Positions 54,467 through 64,000 of a stretch of 64,000 bases of DNA are shown piece after piece; the stretch's first letter is position 1; every line of letters starts with the position of its first letter. A program made the translations under genes and the position numbers. This stretch comes from an uncultured Exiguobacterium sp. (GTDB taxonomy: Bacteria > Bacillota > Bacilli > Exiguobacteriales > Exiguobacteriaceae), in NCBI GenBank assembly GCA_913775715.1, contig CAJYMC010000007.1:1302001-1366000 (forward strand), written 5' to 3'. The notes below the pieces were generated by a model. It was not told the origin of the DNA. It searched no databases and worked only from the letters and a program-made list of their open reading frames with translations.

Positions 54467-55148
54467 AGCCATATAACCATGTGATTAAAAACGGTGCGAG
54501 AATGCTAGCACAGACAGCCGTCAAGACCATCGTCAACAGACCGACCGCCCCTTCGCGTTGGTCAAGACTCATCGATTTCGTCGCGCCCATGACATGGGCA
54601 ATCGATGCTAGCCCAACTCCGCGACTGACGAAGTGCCGAATCTTCAAGCCCGTCATTAATTTTGGTCCGACGATGGATCCCGTTAATCCGGTCAATAAAA
54701 CGAAGGCTGCCGTCAGCGTCGTCGTCCCGCCAGCTTTTTGTGAGATCGCTAAGGCAACGGGTAACGTGACCGATTTCGGCAACAAGGCAAGGTTCGTCGT
54801 CCGCTCGAGATGAAGCAGCAGACCGAGTAACAAATCTGAACTCATTGCAATACAGGTTCCAAGCAACACACCGAGTCCGATTTCCGGTAAGAAACGGCGG
54901 ACGTGATGTCGGACACGATAGAGTGGAATCGCAAACGCCGTGATCGCTGGACCGAGCATCTTCGACAAATATTGTCCCCCTTGCATGTATTCTGCATGTG
55001 AGACGCCGCTATAGACGAGAATTACGATTAAGACAGCCGTCACCGTCAGGATCGGTAACGTCCAGACACGGGGATGACGTTGGTAAAGAAACATTGCACC
55101 ACTGAATAATAGAACGGTCAGGATGATCCAGAACAGTGTCTCACTCAT
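54465..55148 (-). CDS. cidB: LrgB/CidB family membrane protein
   Basis: A 227-residue integral membrane protein with about seven segments, of the LrgB/CidB family. The signature KSVTLPVALAISQKAGGTTTLTAAFVLLTG and RGVGLASIAHVMGATKS are intact. In Firmicutes the A/B pairs form holin-like or pyruvate/small-metabolite transport systems linked to overflow metabolism and lysis control. It overlaps the A gene by 8 bases. Symbol given by similarity of the partner to CidA. Confidence 0.88.
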   Translation of the reverse strand: MSETLFWIILTVLLFSGAMFLYQRHPRVWTLPILTVTAVLIVILVYSGVSHAEYMQGGQYLSKMLGPAITAFAIPLYRVRHHVRRFLPEIGLGVLLGTCIAMSSDLLLGLLLHLERTTNLALLPKSVTLPVALAISQKAGGTTTLTAAFVLLTGLTGSIVGPKLMTGLKIRHFVSRGVGLASIAHVMGATKSMSLDQREGAVGLLTMVLTAVCASILAPFLITWLYG

Positions 55149-55530
55149 GTGGGGTCACCGCCTCTTTCCGGTGTGCCAAGCGATCGACGATGTACGCTGA
55201 TCCGACTAACGTCAGCAGGCTGCTGACGACGACGATCAACACGACTTGAAGACCAGATGTTCGAAGGAATGCCGTATAATCCATGATTCCGGACAGTGCT
55301 GGAACGAAGAATAACGGCATGACGAACAGCAGAAAGGTTCCGCCCCGTTCAACAGCGACGAGAGGAAGCAGTCGACTTTTTAACGTCACGTACAGCAGAA
55401 TCAAGCCGATGATATTACCGGGTAACGGTAACTGGAAAGTTTCGCTCACCCAGTCCCCACTGAGTGAAAAACAAAAAATAAGTGCGATTTGAGCAATGAT
55501 TTGAATGATACGCATAACGCGTGAAAGCAT
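55141..55530 (-). CDS. cidA: CidA-like holin-family membrane protein
   Basis: A 129-residue protein with four membrane segments. LPLPGNIIGLILLYVTL and VERGGTFLLFVMPLFFVPALSGIMD resemble CidA more than LrgA. Works with the B protein. ATG 55530 has AAGGGGA upstream; a longer reading from 55593 lacks one. No LytTR or CidR regulator gene is adjacent. Confidence 0.85.
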   Translation of the reverse strand: MLSRVMRIIQIIAQIALIFCFSLSGDWVSETFQLPLPGNIIGLILLYVTLKSRLLPLVAVERGGTFLLFVMPLFFVPALSGIMDYTAFLRTSGLQVVLIVVVSSLLTLVGSAYIVDRLAHRKEAVTPHE

Positions 55531-55716
55531 GATAAAGGTCCCCTTGTTAACAGTTTCGGGTCTTATTATCCGCCTCTTTCCTTCAACAATCAATGAAATC
55601 TAGTTAATCAACTGAAGTAACCGTTCTCATGAAAATCCACACCTTTTTTGTATTAGCACAAACAAAAACCAGTCAGTCGTGTATCAGTACAAAAAATGAT
55701 TCGAGACGAACAATAA

Positions 55717-55748
55717 GCGCAATCCTTCTCATTAGAGAAAAATTGCGC
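55717..55748 (-). other. Hairpin downstream of mutL
   Basis: GCGCAATCCTTCTC with GAGAAAAATTGCGC: 14 pairs when read as minus-strand RNA (two G-U), loop TAAT. No long U run follows. A second small dyad GTCTTC/GAAGAC lies between it and mutL (about 55754-55770). Probably the end of the mutSL transcript. Confidence 0.6.
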
Positions 55749-55800
55749 CTTGTCTTCAATCTGAAGACGACACCTGAATGGGATCGTCTCCTCATCTTCA

Positions 55801-57633
55801 TCACATGACCCGTTTAAATAACTTCTCGAGTTCATACGTCGTCCATTCGATGATGACCGGACGTCCGTGTGGACATGTGAACGGCATTTCCGTTTTCGCT
55901 AGATCGTCAATCAACCGGCGCATCATCTCATCGTTCAACGGATGATTCGCCTTGATCGATTTTTTACATGCCATCATGATGGCGGCATCTTCCCGATACG
56001 TCTCGAGATCGATTTTTCGCTTCATCAAGGCTTCATCGAGTAATTCCTGAATCGTCTCTTCCTGTCGATGGGACGGGAACCACGTCGGAACTTCTCGGAC
56101 GATGAAGCTTTGTGGACCAAATGCTTCGAACTCGATACCGACGTCTTTTAGCAGCGGAAGGACTTCATCCATCCGTTTCATGTCATCCGACGAGATTTCA
56201 AACGTATACGGTAAGAGCAATTGTTGCCTCTGTTCCGGTGGTCGACCGAACATGACCTTATACGTCTCGTATTTGATTCGTTCCTGTGCTGCATGTTGAT
56301 CAATCATATACATCCCGTCTTCCCCGGCACAGACGATATAAGACGAATGGAGTTGACCGATGACGTCGAGATGCGGAAAGCGCGGACGCGCGGGTGGCTC
56401 CTCAATCGGTTCAGTAAACTCCTGCTTGACTGGTGCGATGGGCTCGAATAGATCATCCTCGTTGCTAAACGGTAATGCTTTCTCGACAGGTGGTCGATCG
56501 TCTTCTTGCGGCTTTTTCGGAATCGGATAATTCCAGACCGCTCGCGATGACGTCTCTTCGACTTGTTCCGCGACATAAGAAAAATCGAGTTTTTCTTGGC
56601 TACTCGGATCTTTTTTTGGTTTCGGTGGCGTCACTTTCGGAATCAGTGTCTCCCGGCTGAGCGTCATCTTGATCGTCTCCTGAATCAACTGGCAGAGCTC
56701 CATCTCTTTTGAAAGACGGACTTCTCGTTTCGCCGGATGGACGTTGACATCGATCAGGAGTGGATCCATCGTCACCTCGATGACTGCAATCGGATACCGC
56801 CCGATCGGCAAGAGCGTATGGTAACCGTTCAAGACCGCTTGCGTCAGGGCGAAGTTTTTAACCGAACGTCCATTGAGAATCAACGTGATGTAATTCTTCG
56901 AGGCACGGGTCACTTCCGGCTTGACGAGATGACACGTCAATTGATAATCGGCATTCGCGCCCTTCGCGACCAACGTTCCTTGGATCGTTTGATGACCGTA
57001 GACACTCGCCAGTGCTTGCCGGACGTCTCCTGATCCGTTCGTCTGGATCAATGTCTTCCCTTCATGCGTTGCTCGAAGCTTGACGTCTGGATGAGCGAAC
57101 GCCATTCGGTTCAGCACGTCCGTGATCGCCGCAAGTTCTGTATGCGTCGTCTTCAAATACTTCAGCCGTGCCGGCGTATTGAAGAAGAGATGCTCGACTG
57201 TCAATTCCGTTCCCCGGTTCATTGCTGCTGGTGTCCGTTCAACGACCGTCCCGTACTCAAGCGTCACTTGAATTCCTTCCGCGTCCTCACGTTTCGTCTT
57301 CAATGTCACTTTACTGACGGACGCGATCGAGGCAAGTGCCTCTCCGCGAAAACCAAGTGTCTTGATTCGGAACAAGTCATGCTCATCCTTAATCTTACTC
57401 GTCGCGTGACGGACGAAAGCCAGTTCAGCGTCATCCGGGTAAAAGCCATGCCCGTTGTCGCGGATCGTCATCCGTTTCATCCCGGCTTCTTCGAGTTCGA
57501 CATCGATTTGGGTCGCACCGGCATCAAGTGCGTTCTCTACCAGTTCCTTGACGACCGACGCTGGTCGTTCGACGACTTCTCCCGCCGCGATCCGGTTCGC
57601 TAAACTATCGGATAGTTCACGAATGATTCCCAC
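55801..57633 (-). CDS. mutL: DNA mismatch repair protein MutL
   Basis: A 610-residue GHKL ATPase coordinating repair after MutS. N-terminal motifs: VENALDAGATQI and DNGHGF. The C-terminal latent endonuclease is complete: DQHAAQERIKYE (metal motif), ACKKSIKANHPL and CPHGRPV. It therefore cuts the nascent strand itself, as in bacteria lacking MutH. Starts 10 bases after mutS ends. Confidence 0.97.
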   Translation of the reverse strand: MGIIRELSDSLANRIAAGEVVERPASVVKELVENALDAGATQIDVELEEAGMKRMTIRDNGHGFYPDDAELAFVRHATSKIKDEHDLFRIKTLGFRGEALASIASVSKVTLKTKREDAEGIQVTLEYGTVVERTPAAMNRGTELTVEHLFFNTPARLKYLKTTHTELAAITDVLNRMAFAHPDVKLRATHEGKTLIQTNGSGDVRQALASVYGHQTIQGTLVAKGANADYQLTCHLVKPEVTRASKNYITLILNGRSVKNFALTQAVLNGYHTLLPIGRYPIAVIEVTMDPLLIDVNVHPAKREVRLSKEMELCQLIQETIKMTLSRETLIPKVTPPKPKKDPSSQEKLDFSYVAEQVEETSSRAVWNYPIPKKPQEDDRPPVEKALPFSNEDDLFEPIAPVKQEFTEPIEEPPARPRFPHLDVIGQLHSSYIVCAGEDGMYMIDQHAAQERIKYETYKVMFGRPPEQRQQLLLPYTFEISSDDMKRMDEVLPLLKDVGIEFEAFGPQSFIVREVPTWFPSHRQEETIQELLDEALMKRKIDLETYREDAAIMMACKKSIKANHPLNDEMMRRLIDDLAKTEMPFTCPHGRPVIIEWTTYELEKLFKRVM

Positions 57634-57643
57634 TGCATTCTCC

Positions 57644-60175
57644 TCACTTTCTTGCTTCGGCTTGTAGGCGGTACAGCGTATTCAATGCTTCGAGTGGCGT
57701 CATATTGATTAAATCAAGACTCGCCATCGTCTCACGCAGAGGATCCGCTTCTGAGAACAGACTGAGTTGATCAACCAGCTCCTCCTGAACAGGAGCTTTG
57801 ACAGGTGCTACGACCGGAACAGGCTCTGCCTGCTCGAACTCAGACAAGAGGACTTGCGCCCGCTCGATCAGACTATCCGGTAAATCAGCTAACCGCGCGA
57901 CATGGATTCCGTACGATTGATCAGCTTTTCCATCGCGTACTTCATGCAAGAAGACGACACGCCCATCTTGTTCAACGGCACGGACATGAACATTCGCTAA
58001 TCGATCAATCGATTCTTCAAGCACCGTCAGTTCATGATAATGGGTCGAAAATAGCGTCTTCGCTCCGACATGCCGGGCAATGTGTTCAACGATCGCTTGT
58101 GCGAGTGCCATCCCGTCATACGTCGAGGTCCCGCGACCAATTTCATCTAGCAGGATCAACGACCGGTCCGTTGCACGCGTCAAGGCTTCTTGTGTCTCGA
58201 CCATCTCGACCATGAATGTCGACTGTCCACTGACGAGGTCGTCTGCCGCCCCGATCCGGGTGAAGATTTGATCGAAGATCGGCAGTTCTGCTTGAGCAGC
58301 TGGGACGAACGAGCCGATTTGGTGTAATAGAGCAATCAAAGCGAATTGTCGCATATAGGTCGATTTACCGGACATGTTCGGTCCAGTGATCAACAGCATC
58401 TCGCGTCCTTCGTTTAAGGTAATCCCGTTCGCGACATATTCACCGCGCGGTAAGACTGTCTCGATGACCGGGTGACGTCCTTGCTGAATATCAACCGTTC
58501 GTCCCGTCGTCGTGATCGGTCGGACGTAGTCATGCGTCTCAGCAATCTCGGCCAGTGCGACGAGAACGTCGAGTTCTGCGATCCGGCGACTGACCCGTTG
58601 TAAGCTTTCGATGTGTCCTTTGACTTGATCGCGCACCTCGCAGAAGAGATCGTACTCGAGCGTGACACTCTTCTCTTCCGCACCAAGGATCAACGCTTCT
58701 TTTTCCTTCAATTCCGGTGTGATATAACGCTCAGCATTGGCAAGTGTCTGCTTCCGTTCATACCGTCCTTCCGGCAACAGCTTGGCATTGGCACGTGAGA
58801 CCTCGATGTAATAACCGAAGACGCGATTGTAGCCGATCTTCAACGTCTTGATACCGGTTGCTGCTCGTTCACTGGCTTCAAGTGTCGCAAGCCATGTCTT
58901 GCCGTCTTTTGAGGCAACGAGTAACTCGTCGAGGTCTGCTGAATAACCAGCCTTAATCATTCCGCCCTCTTTCGTTGAGATCGGTGGGGCTTCAACGAAC
59001 GCACGATCGAGTAGATCGCTCAACTCATCGTGCGGATCAAGTCCGAGACTGAGTTGACCGAGACGTTCACTCATCATCTCCTCAAGCGCTGATTGAATGC
59101 GGGGAATCAGCCGCAACGTCGACTTCAATTGAACGAGGTCGCGCGCAGACGCTGTTCCATACCCGACTTTCGCGACGAGTCGCTCGAGATCATAGACTTC
59201 GCGTAACGTATCTTTTAGTTGTTGACGCTCGAAATAGTGTTGCAACAGTTCTTCAACGGCGTCGAGCCGTTCCGTGATGACGCGTTCCGATAACAACGGT
59301 TTTTCTAACCAGCGTTTCAGCATCCGTCCGCCCATCGCTGTACCTGTCACGTCAAGTAGACCAAGCAACGAACCCTTTTTATCTCCTGTCCGTGCCGAGC
59401 GGACGAGCTCGAGATTCTTGACCGTATTCGGCTCGAGTTGCATGAAGTCGCTCGCTTCATAGACGACAGCAGGTTGTAGATGTGTCAACGCTCGTTTTTG
59501 TGTATCGTGCATGTAGGCATAGAGGACGGCAAATGCTTCCGCTTGGGCTGTATCAATCGCACGGTCGCCGTGCGGATGCGTCTCGCGCCGTGAACTACGC
59601 GTCAGTGGAATCTGTAAGTGTGCGAGTGCTGTCTCATGTTCCTCTGTCGTGATGATGATTTCCCGTGGCAGGATGATGCTCAGTTCCTTGATCACACCGT
59701 CGAGTGTCGCAACGCTAGTCAAGGCACTCTCACCGGTCGAGACATCTCCGCGGGCAATCCCAAAGCGACCGTCCTGTTCGACGACCGCGACTAAGTACCG
59801 ATTCTCTTTTTCCGTCAAGGCAGACATCAACGTTCCCGGCGTGATGACTTGAATGACTTCGCGTTTGACGAGTCCTTTCGTCAACTTCGGATCCTCGACT
59901 TGATCGCAAAGTGCCACTTTATAACCACGCTCGATCAACTGTTCGATGTAGCCGTTCGCTGCGTGATGGGGTACGCCGCACATCGGAATCGGATGTTCCG
60001 CGTTCTTGCCGTTTTTAGCCGTCAGCGTCAACTCCAGCTCATGGGCGACCTTTTTGGCATCCTCAAAGAATAATTCGTAAAAATCTCCGAGCCGATAAAA
60101 CAAGAAGGCATCCGGATAGTCCGCCTTGATCGAGAAGTATTGTTTCATCATCGGAGTGTTGTGTACTGCTTCCAT
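57644..60175 (-). CDS. mutS: DNA mismatch repair protein MutS
   Basis: Mismatch-recognition ATPase of 843 residues. The mismatch motif Phe32-Tyr-Glu34 is in DFYELF. Walker [15 protein letters not shown] and [12 protein letters not shown] (Walker B) are intact. Near the C-terminus QLSLF is a likely sliding-clamp-binding motif. Downstream of ricA with a terminator between, so mutS-mutL probably has its own promoter. Confidence 0.98.
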   Translation of the reverse strand: MEAVHNTPMMKQYFSIKADYPDAFLFYRLGDFYELFFEDAKKVAHELELTLTAKNGKNAEHPIPMCGVPHHAANGYIEQLIERGYKVALCDQVEDPKLTKGLVKREVIQVITPGTLMSALTEKENRYLVAVVEQDGRFGIARGDVSTGESALTSVATLDGVIKELSIILPREIIITTEEHETALAHLQIPLTRSSRRETHPHGDRAIDTAQAEAFAVLYAYMHDTQKRALTHLQPAVVYEASDFMQLEPNTVKNLELVRSARTGDKKGSLLGLLDVTGTAMGGRMLKRWLEKPLLSERVITERLDAVEELLQHYFERQQLKDTLREVYDLERLVAKVGYGTASARDLVQLKSTLRLIPRIQSALEEMMSERLGQLSLGLDPHDELSDLLDRAFVEAPPISTKEGGMIKAGYSADLDELLVASKDGKTWLATLEASERAATGIKTLKIGYNRVFGYYIEVSRANAKLLPEGRYERKQTLANAERYITPELKEKEALILGAEEKSVTLEYDLFCEVRDQVKGHIESLQRVSRRIAELDVLVALAEIAETHDYVRPITTTGRTVDIQQGRHPVIETVLPRGEYVANGITLNEGREMLLITGPNMSGKSTYMRQFALIALLHQIGSFVPAAQAELPIFDQIFTRIGAADDLVSGQSTFMVEMVETQEALTRATDRSLILLDEIGRGTSTYDGMALAQAIVEHIARHVGAKTLFSTHYHELTVLEESIDRLANVHVRAVEQDGRVVFLHEVRDGKADQSYGIHVARLADLPDSLIERAQVLLSEFEQAEPVPVVAPVKAPVQEELVDQLSLFSEADPLRETMASLDLINMTPLEALNTLYRLQAEARK

Positions 60176-60194
60176 TCTTCCACCTCATTCGTAG

Positions 60195-60223
60195 AAAAAG
60201 CCGACGGATGTCCGTCGGCTTTT
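60195..60223 (-). terminator. Terminator between ricA and mutS
   Basis: AAAAGCCGACGG with CCGTCGGCTTTT, loop ATGT-like; works on both strands. Confidence 0.9.
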
Positions 60224-60237
60224 CGTTCATTTCGTGA

Positions 60238-60675
60238 TTAGTAGCCGCAACCGCCGCTTTTGTTTTCTGCTTCCATGCCGCTACCTGTCTTACCAGCGAG
60301 AACATCTCCGTCCGTCGCTTCGATGATTTGATCCGTAATCCCGTTCGAGATCGTCACCGTGATGTATTGGAGAAGTCCGTTGACTTCTTCTTGTGTTTCT
60401 TGGAACTGTTGGACGACAGGCATCTCATCGAGCTCAGCGAACAATTTATCGAGCTTCGCTTCGACACGTGCGAGTGCTTCTGTTTTGCCGTAATGCTGGC
60501 AGTTGACTGCCTCTTTTTGAAGGAACTTGATTTGTTTCATCATCTTTTGGACTTTTTCATTCCCATTGATGTTGGCTTCTGCCGCTTTAAATCGTTCTAC
60601 TTCCGGTGTCTCTGAAATCATTTTGGCGATTTCATTGGCTTTTTCGATGATTTGTTCATCTGTATACATCCACAT
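60238..60675 (-). CDS. ricA: RicA (YmcA) subunit of the RicAFT complex
   Basis: A 145-residue helical protein matching B. subtilis YmcA/RicA along its length: IAKMISETPEVERFKAAEANINGNEKVQKMMKQIKFLQKEAVNCQHYGK and PVVQQFQETQEEVNGLLQ. With RicF and RicT it binds Fe-S clusters and steers RNase Y processing. The C-terminal GGCGY supplies one cysteine, with another at VNCQHY. ATG 60675 aligns with the B. subtilis start; ATG 60669 is possible. Upstream of mutS but without cotE between. Confidence 0.93.
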   Translation of the reverse strand: MWMYTDEQIIEKANEIAKMISETPEVERFKAAEANINGNEKVQKMMKQIKFLQKEAVNCQHYGKTEALARVEAKLDKLFAELDEMPVVQQFQETQEEVNGLLQYITVTISNGITDQIIEATDGDVLAGKTGSGMEAENKSGGCGY

Positions 60676-60786
60676 TCGTCCCCTCTATCGTTAGCGAACA
60701 CGTCGCTTCCCTTAGCATTCTGAACGATTCCTCGTTCTGTCGCATTCATTATACCGTTCTCGCGATAGAGTGACAAGAATAGTTCC

Positions 60787-61614
60787 TTATTCAATCGAAC
60801 GCCATAATAGATAGGCGGCGTGACTGCGGACAGGGGCAAATTCCTCCGCCAGTCGCGTCGCTTCTTCCACCGTCGGTCGGTAACCGAGCAACCGTTCGAA
60901 AGCCCGTAAAATCCCGATGTCCGATGCCGGAAACAGGTCCGGACGACCGTACCCGAACATCAGGACGTTTTGGACCGTCCATGGTCCGACGCCTTTCAGT
61001 GCAATCAACGTCTCAGCAATTTCTGCGTCGTCGGCTGACGTCAATGCATCATAATCAATCGTTGCTGTCGCTACGCCAAGCAGATAATCAACTTTACGTC
61101 CTGATAGTTGCAGAGGAAGCAAGTCTTCGCGACGCGCTGCCGCTAATTGACGCGGTGTCGGCGGAAGAATGATTCCGTCCTTGACCGTTCCGAATGTTCG
61201 AAAGACACGTTCCGTCAACGTATGTGCAAACGACAGATTGATTTGTTGATGAATGATCGAGCGAATCAAGGCCGTGAACGGTGAATGATCAAGCACGAGT
61301 CGTTCATCGCCGAACCGTTCGACGATTGCATGTAACGACGTCGCCTTGAGACGCTGCGCAGGATTCGGTTCATTGAGTCGAAAGCGCCGATTGAGTTGCG
61401 TCAGCACCGCTGTTTGCGGTCCTGAACCTTCAATCCGTAACGTGTAACCATCGATGGCTTCCATCATCGTGATGTATGCCTGATCGTTGACGAAGACTGG
61501 AACGACGAGTCGACCATCCTGTTTGATTTGTAACGGGTCTTCCGTCAAACGAGACACGATTCCTTTAAAATCAAATGCTTCCGACAACGTCACATCATGC
61601 GTCCACCGGCTCAT
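60787..61614 (-). CDS. DNA-3-methyladenine glycosylase II (AlkA-like)
   Basis: A 275-residue base-excision glycosylase of the HhH-GPD superfamily. The helix-hairpin-helix LKGVGPWTVQNVLMFGYGRPDLFPASDIG carries the catalytic Asp (SDIG). The N-terminal 100 residues form the AlkA-type beta domain. Removes 3-methyladenine and other alkylated bases. ATG 61614 overlaps the upstream gene as ATGA. Confidence 0.92.
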   Translation of the reverse strand: MSRWTHDVTLSEAFDFKGIVSRLTEDPLQIKQDGRLVVPVFVNDQAYITMMEAIDGYTLRIEGSGPQTAVLTQLNRRFRLNEPNPAQRLKATSLHAIVERFGDERLVLDHSPFTALIRSIIHQQINLSFAHTLTERVFRTFGTVKDGIILPPTPRQLAAARREDLLPLQLSGRKVDYLLGVATATIDYDALTSADDAEIAETLIALKGVGPWTVQNVLMFGYGRPDLFPASDIGILRAFERLLGYRPTVEEATRLAEEFAPVRSHAAYLLWRSIE

Positions 61615-62879
61615 CCGACGAATACCTTGATCGCACCGAGAATCAAACCGATGATGAATCCACACAATGCTCCGTTGACCCGGATCCATTGTAAGTCACT
61701 ACCGACCTTATCCTCGATCATATGAATCAGTGTCTCCGTATCGAACCGATTTAAGTTCTCGCGGACGAGTCCACCGATTTTTTGGTGATTTTGTTCGACG
61801 AAACGAACGAGTTGCTCCTTCATCCATTGATCACTGCTATCTTTGAACGTCGGATGCTGTTCCCAGTCGTCTAAAGCGCGCGAAAGCATCGGCATCGCCC
61901 GTTCCGTCCAGAAGGCATCTGACGTCAAGTAGCGTTCGAGTTCGATCAAACCAGCATCATACGCGCGTTCAATGACCGGAACGAAGTCAAACCGGTCGAC
62001 CTCGCTTGCCTTCCAAGCATCGATTTTCGCTAGACGCTCTTCATCAATCGACAACTGTGCCAGATTTCGACGCAGATGATCAAGAATTGCTAAACGATTC
62101 GGGTGATGGACGTGTCGCATATCTTGAATGACCGTCAGCAAGACACCTTGAATGACCAGACTGAGTTTTTCTTCTGAATAGACTTTTTGGACGGTTCGCG
62201 CGGTCACTCGCAAAAACGTATTCTTTTCTTGATCGATCATCGCCGTATAGGCAAGGCGCCCAATCTGATCGCGGATGACGGGGTCTTCGAGCAGTCGTTG
62301 CCCATAATCGAGTAACTGATCCATCAGCCACTCGTCGAGGCGACGTTCCTCGTTTAACTCCATCGCTCGGACAGCCAGCCGTTTAGACGGATACGCTTTG
62401 ATCGTCTCTGTCACCCGTGTATTCGCAAACTCAAGAATCGCTTCTTTTGGTAGTTTCCGTATTAAACCAATCAACAGCTCGGTGACGGTCGCTCGAAAAG
62501 CAGGCAGAATGAGAATCGAACGTAAGATTTTGATGACACGATCTGCGAGCGTCATGTGCTGGAGTTTCGCGACGATACTCTCTTTATTAAGCAAGTCCGT
62601 CTCAAGCATATGAACGATTGATTCGATGACCCGTTCCCGATTTTTCGGCAACAGGTTCGTATGGGGAATCTTTAAGCCAAGCGGATGGCGAAACAACGCC
62701 GTGATCGCGAACCAGTCGGCAATCCCACCGACGAGTCCGGCTTCAAAACCACTCTGGAGCCAAAAGACCCACGCATTTTCTTTAAATGGCAATGAGACGA
62801 CGAATCCGACCGCCATGAAAATCAACGAGACGGTCGCAAGCCGCCGTGTCGATGTTTTAGGTTGTTCAAGTGATGACAC
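61611..62879 (-). CDS. DUF445 family membrane protein
   Basis: A 422-residue protein. N-terminal hydrophobic segment(s) (about 14-33 and 37-60), then LVGGIADWFAITALFRHPLGLKIPHTNLLPKNRERVIESIV, the DUF445 signature. A long helical cytosolic or peripheral part follows, and a C-terminal hydrophobic segment (about 403-420). Function unknown. GTG 62879 after AGGAGG. Confidence 0.9.
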   Translation of the reverse strand: MSSLEQPKTSTRRLATVSLIFMAVGFVVSLPFKENAWVFWLQSGFEAGLVGGIADWFAITALFRHPLGLKIPHTNLLPKNRERVIESIVHMLETDLLNKESIVAKLQHMTLADRVIKILRSILILPAFRATVTELLIGLIRKLPKEAILEFANTRVTETIKAYPSKRLAVRAMELNEERRLDEWLMDQLLDYGQRLLEDPVIRDQIGRLAYTAMIDQEKNTFLRVTARTVQKVYSEEKLSLVIQGVLLTVIQDMRHVHHPNRLAILDHLRRNLAQLSIDEERLAKIDAWKASEVDRFDFVPVIERAYDAGLIELERYLTSDAFWTERAMPMLSRALDDWEQHPTFKDSSDQWMKEQLVRFVEQNHQKIGGLVRENLNRFDTETLIHMIEDKVGSDLQWIRVNGALCGFIIGLILGAIKVFVG

Positions 62880-62947
62880 ATCGTTTCCTCCTTCAACTGA
62901 GTCACTTATCTACCTTACGAACGGGACAAGGATTAGGTTTCGACACG

Positions 62948-62974
62948 AAAGAGCCCCAGTCATCGACTGGGACT
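62948..62974 (-). terminator. Terminator-like hairpin after the 95-residue gene
   Basis: AGCCCCAGTC (62952-62961) with GACTGGGACT (62965-62974), one mismatch; weak U run. Confidence 0.65.
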
Positions 62975-62984
62975 CCCTATGTAC

Positions 62985-63272
62985 TTAAAACGTGTATTCA
63001 CCAAAACGGTCGCCATCCCATGTCGCGGTTGCCGTTGAGACAAAATAGACCAGTCCGTTGCCGAATGTATTTTCCATTAATGACACGAGTTGTTGACCAT
63101 TCGTCTGCTCGACGAATGCTAATCGGACTTCCTCTTTCCCTTGATAAATCCGTTCGTAAACGCTTAAACCGCGTGCATTGAGAAACGTACGCGCCGACTC
63201 GAATTGAATCGGACCGACTTCAGGTCGTCGTTCCTGAATGAACGACTGACATTTTTGCTCGAATGTCTCCAT
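62985..63272 (-). CDS. Uncharacterised 95-residue protein
   Basis: A soluble alpha/beta protein with no recognised motif. It is rich in charged residues in the first 20, then has alternating strands (LVSLMENTFGNGLVYFVSTATATWDG). Start ATG 63272 preceded by AGAAGGAG. Own terminator-like hairpin downstream. Not identified. Confidence 0.7.
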   Translation of the reverse strand: METFEQKCQSFIQERRPEVGPIQFESARTFLNARGLSVYERIYQGKEEVRLAFVEQTNGQQLVSLMENTFGNGLVYFVSTATATWDGDRFGEYTF

Positions 63273-63348
63273 GGTTCTTCACTCCTTCTCTCTTTCTGTT
63301 CATGGATATCATGTTCCCGACTCTTCCTCATCATAATCCTCAAATGTG

Positions 63349-63372
63349 AAAAAAGCGACAGATGCGTCGCTT
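63349..63372 (-). terminator. Terminator after the FAD oxidoreductase gene
   Basis: AAGCGAC (63353-63359) with GTCGCTT (63366-63372), minus-strand U run of six (63349-63354). Confidence 0.85.
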
Positions 63373-63396
63373 CTTTCATCATTTTACGATGAATTC

Positions 63397-64000
63397 TCAT
63401 AATCTGACATCAAACTGTCGGGCGGCATGAATCGCAGACGTCGTCGCCCCGATCGTCCCGGCACCCGGAAAGATCGTGTCGCCGATCGCAAAGAAGTGAT
63501 CGATGCCTGTTCGAAACGGTGCTGCGAACAAGAGACTCGTGCTCGGACGTTGCGGATATCCCCCGACTCCACCGTCCGGACGGAACGTATAGCGAACCCA
63601 CGCACCGGGTCCACCTGGATGACGTTCGATTACCTGTTGACTGAAACCCGGAAACTGTTGTTCAAGAATGGCTTCGAAGATTGCCGACATCGTCTCGACT
63701 TGTTCGTCGTAGCGTTTTCGGTCCGTCTTATCGAATGTACCGATTGGAACATGACATGACATCGTAAGCGTCCGCTGACCGGCTGGTGCACGTAACCGGT
63801 CATCCGGACGGGAGAGAGAGATGAAGGCATGACCTGAAGGCAGGGACGGATCATGGACTTGCCGGAATGCTTCATCAGACAAAATGATCGACTCCGGTAT
63901 CGCCGCATAATACGTAAAGGTCGCCCATTGCTGTAGCTTTTCCTGTCGCTGGTACGTCCGTCGTAACGTTCGTCGCATATCCGCGCTGACGACTTCGCGG
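63397..64000 (-). CDS. FAD-dependent oxidoreductase, carotenoid desaturase type (5' end outside window)
   Basis: The C-terminal 200 residues of a phytoene desaturase-like flavoprotein; the N-terminal FAD-binding part lies beyond the window. IGDTIFPGAGTIGATTSAIHAARQ is the C-terminal FAD-contact motif of the CrtN/CrtP/CrtI superfamily. The reading continues upstream of the first ATG to the edge (VVSADMRRT), so the ATG at 63978 is not the start. Orange carotenoids are common in Exiguobacterium. Specific reaction unknown. Confidence 0.85.
   Translation of the reverse strand, partial: REVVSADMRRTLRRTYQRQEKLQQWATFTYYAAIPESIILSDEAFRQVHDPSLPSGHAFISLSRPDDRLRAPAGQRTLTMSCHVPIGTFDKTDRKRYDEQVETMSAIFEAILEQQFPGFSQQVIERHPGGPGAWVRYTFRPDGGVGGYPQRPSTSLLFAAPFRTGIDHFFAIGDTIFPGAGTIGATTSAIHAARQFDVRL

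Overview
The window is chromosomal DNA of a low-GC Gram-positive bacterium. Protein sequences and gene order point to Bacillales, most probably Exiguobacterium; this is inferred from synteny and protein character, not from a search. A Bacillus-like housekeeping backbone runs right to left on the minus strand: ricA, mutS, mutL, then miaA, hfq, hflX, ynbB, glnR, glnA, then (divergently) lexA with yneA, yneB, ynzC and tkt. The spore-coat gene cotE, which sits between ymcA/ricA and mutS in Bacillus subtilis, is absent, which fits a non-sporulating relative. No tRNA, rRNA, CRISPR array or insertion sequence was seen.

Region by region. 1-4.4 kb holds transketolase (cut by the window edge) and an SOS module in which three LexA boxes separate yneA-yneB from lexA. 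4.4-11.3 kb carries a DUF2227 membrane protein, the glycerol genes glpF and glpK behind a cre site, a PTS-type dihydroxyacetone kinase operon (dhaK, dhaL, dhaM), azlC-azlD and a YjdI/YjdJ-type pair. 11.4-18.5 kb is the glnRA, ynbB, hflX, hfq, miaA block, interrupted by a degenerate tyrosine-recombinase-like gene. 18.5-36 kb is accessory: a P-loop kinase behind a long structured leader, ABC transporters, a lipase, an HtrA protease, a lone amino-acid N-hydroxylase, an SH3/NlpC-P60 wall hydrolase, a regulator and MFS pair with twin operators, a luciferase-like monooxygenase, a CDF transporter and an alkyltransferase-like protein.

36-43 kb holds an aromatic amino acid hydroxylase under a T-box riboswitch (Tyr specifier likely), a putative aromatic acid exporter and the fructose operon fruR-fruK-fruA with an operator array. 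43-55.6 kb has an FAH-family enzyme, an AT-rich patch with an orphan acidic protein, a SulP transporter, a TetR and drug-exporter pair, the anaerobic ribonucleotide reductase (nrdD, nrdG), an orphan sensor kinase, a TmrB-like ATPase and cidAB-like genes. 55.7-64 kb returns to mutL, mutS and ricA, then an AlkA-type glycosylase, a DUF445 protein and a partial carotenoid-type FAD oxidoreductase.

Functional themes are central carbon use (glycerol, dihydroxyacetone, fructose, pentose phosphate), nitrogen control (GlnR and glutamine synthetase), genome maintenance (LexA, MutSL, AlkA, ATL) and envelope or efflux functions. Nothing here is an obvious new defence or mobile system. The best leads are regulatory: the structured leader near 18.7 kb, the Shine-Dalgarno/terminator/start arrangement after lexA, the paired 23-bp palindromes near 31.2 kb, the fruR operator array, and two small membrane proteins that standard gene finders could miss.
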